Below are positions 16,609 to 18,527 of a stretch of DNA of 18,527 nucleotides, piece by piece. The notes beneath the pieces are model-generated. The model made no database searches, was not told where the DNA came from, and worked only from the letters and a program-made list of their open reading frames with translations. Each line of letters opens with the position of its first letter. The first letter of the stretch is position 1. The stretch is from Pelagophyceae sp. CCMP2097 (lineage: Eukaryota; Sar; Pelagophyceae). The DNA is taken from the NCBI GenBank assembly GCA_026770575.1, contig MU657208.1, positions 344,006 through 362,532 on the forward strand. Direction: 5' to 3'. The translations under genes and the position numbers were made by a program.

Positions 16609-18174
16609 ATGGTGGACTCGTCCATCCTCATCTTCGTCGTCTCCGTGCTCGTCTCGGGCTGCGCGATGATGTGAGGCACATACATATATATGCGGGTGGG
16701 GGGCCTCGGACGGCGGGGCCCAACTCATGTGTCCAAACTGCAACTTTTACGGCACTGATATGGCCTCGCCGCGCTCCCCGCGGCGGTCGGGCGCCGGCCT
16801 CCCTTCAGCGTCTTTCGACGTGGACACCAGTACGCATAGGTCGGCGATGGGCTTCCGAGGCCGCGTCTCCGTGGTGCGCGCCCTCCGGCGACGGCCGACG
16901 CGACGTGTGGCAGGAGACACGTAGGTCGGCATCGACCTCGGGACGACGTATTCGGTGGTGGCGGTCTCGGAAGGGGGCAAAGTGCGCATATTTCGAGACA
17001 GTCAGAACCGGTCTCTCACAGCGTCGACGGTGGCGTTCTTGAAGGACGGCGTCGTCCTTGTCGGCGAGGCGGCGCGCTGGCACAAGGATGTCGACGCGCG
17101 GCACGTGATTTATGACGCAAAGCGGTTTATTGGGCGCCGATTCGACGACGAGTCGGTGGCGGCGCAAGCAAAGGGCTACTCTTTCCAAGTCGTCCAAAAC
17201 GAAACGGGCTTCGGTGTCGCGTTTTCACTCGACCCGGCGCTGGGCCACGGCTCGCGGGTCTCGGCCGAGGCCGTCGGAGCTCATGTTTTGAAGCACCTGA
17301 TGTCCATTGTACACGCTGATCTGGGCCACGACCTGGTCACGCGGAGCGTGATCGCGGTCCCCGCCGGATTCTCGGCCGACCAGACGCGCGCGACGGCGAC
17401 GGCTTACAAGAAAGCCGGGCTGAGCGTGGCGCGCATCATGCCCGAGCCCGTGGCTGCCGCCGTGGCGTACGGGCTCCAGCGAAGGGCGAACGTCCACCAC
17501 GTACTTGTCTATGACTTTGGAGGAGGCACGCTCGACGTCGCTATCCTCTACGTCCAGGACGGGTCCATAGAAGTCGTCGCCAACGGCGGCGACAACGATC
17601 TCGGGGGGACGGACTTTGACTCATGCATTGAGAACGAGCTCGCGGCCCAAGTCGCGGCCACCGCCGCTTCGACGTCCGAAGTCTGCGCAAACGCGTGCGC
17701 CAAGAGCTTTTTGGCGCAGCTCTCGGAGCGCATGAAGATCCGGCTCTCCGACGAAGAACACGTCGTCGAGTCGTGCTGCGGCGGCGCCGTACAGCTGCAA
17801 ATGACGCAAGAAGACTTCTTTTTCGCGTGCTCCGCTCTCTTCCAGCGCGCCACGGCCGTCGTCCACGCCACGCTCGCAGACGCGAACTTGACGACGGACG
17901 ATATCGACGAGGTCGTCGTCGTCGGGGGAACGTCACGGTGAGAAGCGACGAGATCCTCGTAACCCTCCCTCCCCAGCGACGGCGCGCACGCGTTGCTGCC
18001 GTGTAGGATGCCAAAGGTACGCGAAGACTTGCGATGGGCGCTCAAGGTCGACCATCTCAACACTGAGATCGTGCGTCCTTTTTTCAAGACCCTTCCACAT
18101 CGACGAACCACGATGGCTCTTATTAGGACCCTGACGTGACCGTGGCGTACGGCGCGGCGTCGATCCTGGACTAG
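16609..18174 (+). CDS. HSPA13/STCH-type Hsp70-family ATPase, secreted/ER, five exons
   Basis: Exons 16609-16670, 16840-16873, 16925-17937, 18007-18070 and 18127-18174 encode 406 residues. Residues 1-21 (MVDSSILIFVVSVLVSGCAM) form a signal peptide or anchor. The rest is one Hsp70 nucleotide-binding domain: phosphate-1 loop GIDLGTTYS (D36), YDAKRFIG with K98, connect-1 PEPVAAAVAYG (E206), phosphate-2 VYDFGGGTLDV (D229) and adenosine motif VVVVGGTSR (362-370). It ends DPDVTVAYGAASILD, so the substrate-binding domain is absent, as in HSPA13 (Stch), a microsomal ATPase of about 470 residues. The small exon 4 and last exon restore the expected GGTSRMPKVREDLR...DPDVTVAYGAA order. An in-frame TAG just before VGIDLG forces the acceptor at 16924. 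Exon 2 is the least certain; it was chosen for phase, TAG|G acceptor and GTGCGC donor. All residues needed for ATP binding are present, so an active ATPase is likely; its clients are unknown. Confidence 0.85.
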
Positions 18175-18277
18175 ACTCGCCGCCTGGCCTTGGAAATGTT
18201 TCTCTAATGCCACTTAGAGGGTATTTTTGTGGCCTGGGCCTCAGTGCAGTGCCCGACGGAGATTATATCTGCCTTCT

Positions 18278-18300
18278 ACAGCAGTTCCGACTTTATTTCC
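18278..18300. repeat. Isolated terminus of the 3146-4064 foldback family
   Basis: ACAGCAGTTCCGACTTTATTTC matches both ends of the foldback element (CAGCAGTTCCCACTTTATTTC) with one mismatch, then diverges. It lies about 100 bp after the stop codon of the Hsp70-like gene. No matching inverted partner was found before the window ends. Confidence 0.55.
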
Positions 18301-18343
18301 TTAACAGTGTGTCCATGATCGATTTTGCGTAGCGGACACGGAA

Positions 18344-18450
18344 GGGGAGGGTCCAGGACCCCCCCTCCCCACCGGCGGCGAGGTATTGGCAGCCGGTTTT
18401 TGGACAGGGTGCAACCTGGGGGAGGGTCCTGGACCCTCCCCCCCCCACCG
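18344..18450. repeat. Two GC-rich palindromes in direct repeat
   Basis: GGGAGGGTCC-A-GGACCC...CCTCCCCACCG (18344-18373) and GGGAGGGTCC-T-GGACCCTCCC...CCACCG (18418-18450) are each self-complementary and are spaced by 74 bp. They may be parts of a small repeat or of a 3' flanking structure of the Hsp70-like gene; no function is evident. Confidence 0.55.
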
Positions 18451-18527
18451 AATCGGGGCTACTACCAGAGGCGTTGCGCCCCGTAAAGCAATAATCAAAT
18501 CCTGCTTAATGCCTTTTTGAAAATTAT

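Noticed and set aside
17541..18213. Minus-strand frames of 157 and 221 codons over the Hsp70-like gene
   Set aside because: Antisense shadows of a clearly coding, GC3-rich exon.

Overview
The window is nuclear DNA of a eukaryote. Two genes can be rebuilt in full by splicing, and a third, unrecognised gene can be proposed the same way. Their codons are strongly GC3-rich and their introns are very short (about 50-170 bp). Introns mostly begin GTGCGY or GTGAGR, and every placed acceptor is AG followed by G, nearly always TAG|G. This compact, GC-rich style next to AT-richer repeat DNA recalls some microalgae (pelagophyte-like stramenopiles, possibly others). That placement is a guess, because no lineage marker is present.

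Layout. 1-501: nested tandem repeat. 667-1780 (minus): unrecognised four-exon gene with hydrophobic stretches and one in-frame TAA. 1781-4064: repeat-rich DNA with a (CA)n tract, a 109-bp element with perfect 28-bp inverted ends, two tRNA-like B-box sequences, and a 0.9-kb foldback whose left arm carries a nested 166-bp TA-flanked MITE. 4212-5595 (plus): intact four-exon syntaxin-18 type Qa-SNARE with a C-rich tract just upstream. 5859-6140 (minus): broken end of a WD40 protein. 6295-7789: 42-bp tandem repeat, AT-rich element, large foldback, smaller inverted repeats and twin hairpins. 8731-9010: short palindrome and a second hairpin pair. 9354-9786 and 12185-12643: copies of a tRNA-derived SINE-like family, including a head-to-head pair. 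11759-12148: another repeated unit with a B box. 13516-13926 and 14853-15640: weak coding-like patches on the minus strand. 16609-18174 (plus): intact five-exon HSPA13/STCH-type Hsp70-family ATPase with a signal peptide and no substrate-binding domain. 18278-18450: a stray foldback terminus and two GC palindromes.

The two intact genes both point to the endoplasmic reticulum (a retrograde-transport SNARE and a lumenal Hsp70-like ATPase), but they lie 11 kb apart and nothing suggests coordinated control. The rest is mainly small non-autonomous mobile elements. No reverse transcriptase, transposase, CRISPR array, rRNA or convincing intact tRNA gene was seen. The most notable points are: (i) two separate pairs of hairpin repeats whose arms differ between copies by compensatory base pairs; (ii) a MITE insertion whose empty site survives in the opposite arm of the same foldback; (iii) the uniform TAG|G acceptors; (iv) the unrecognised gene with a single stop codon.
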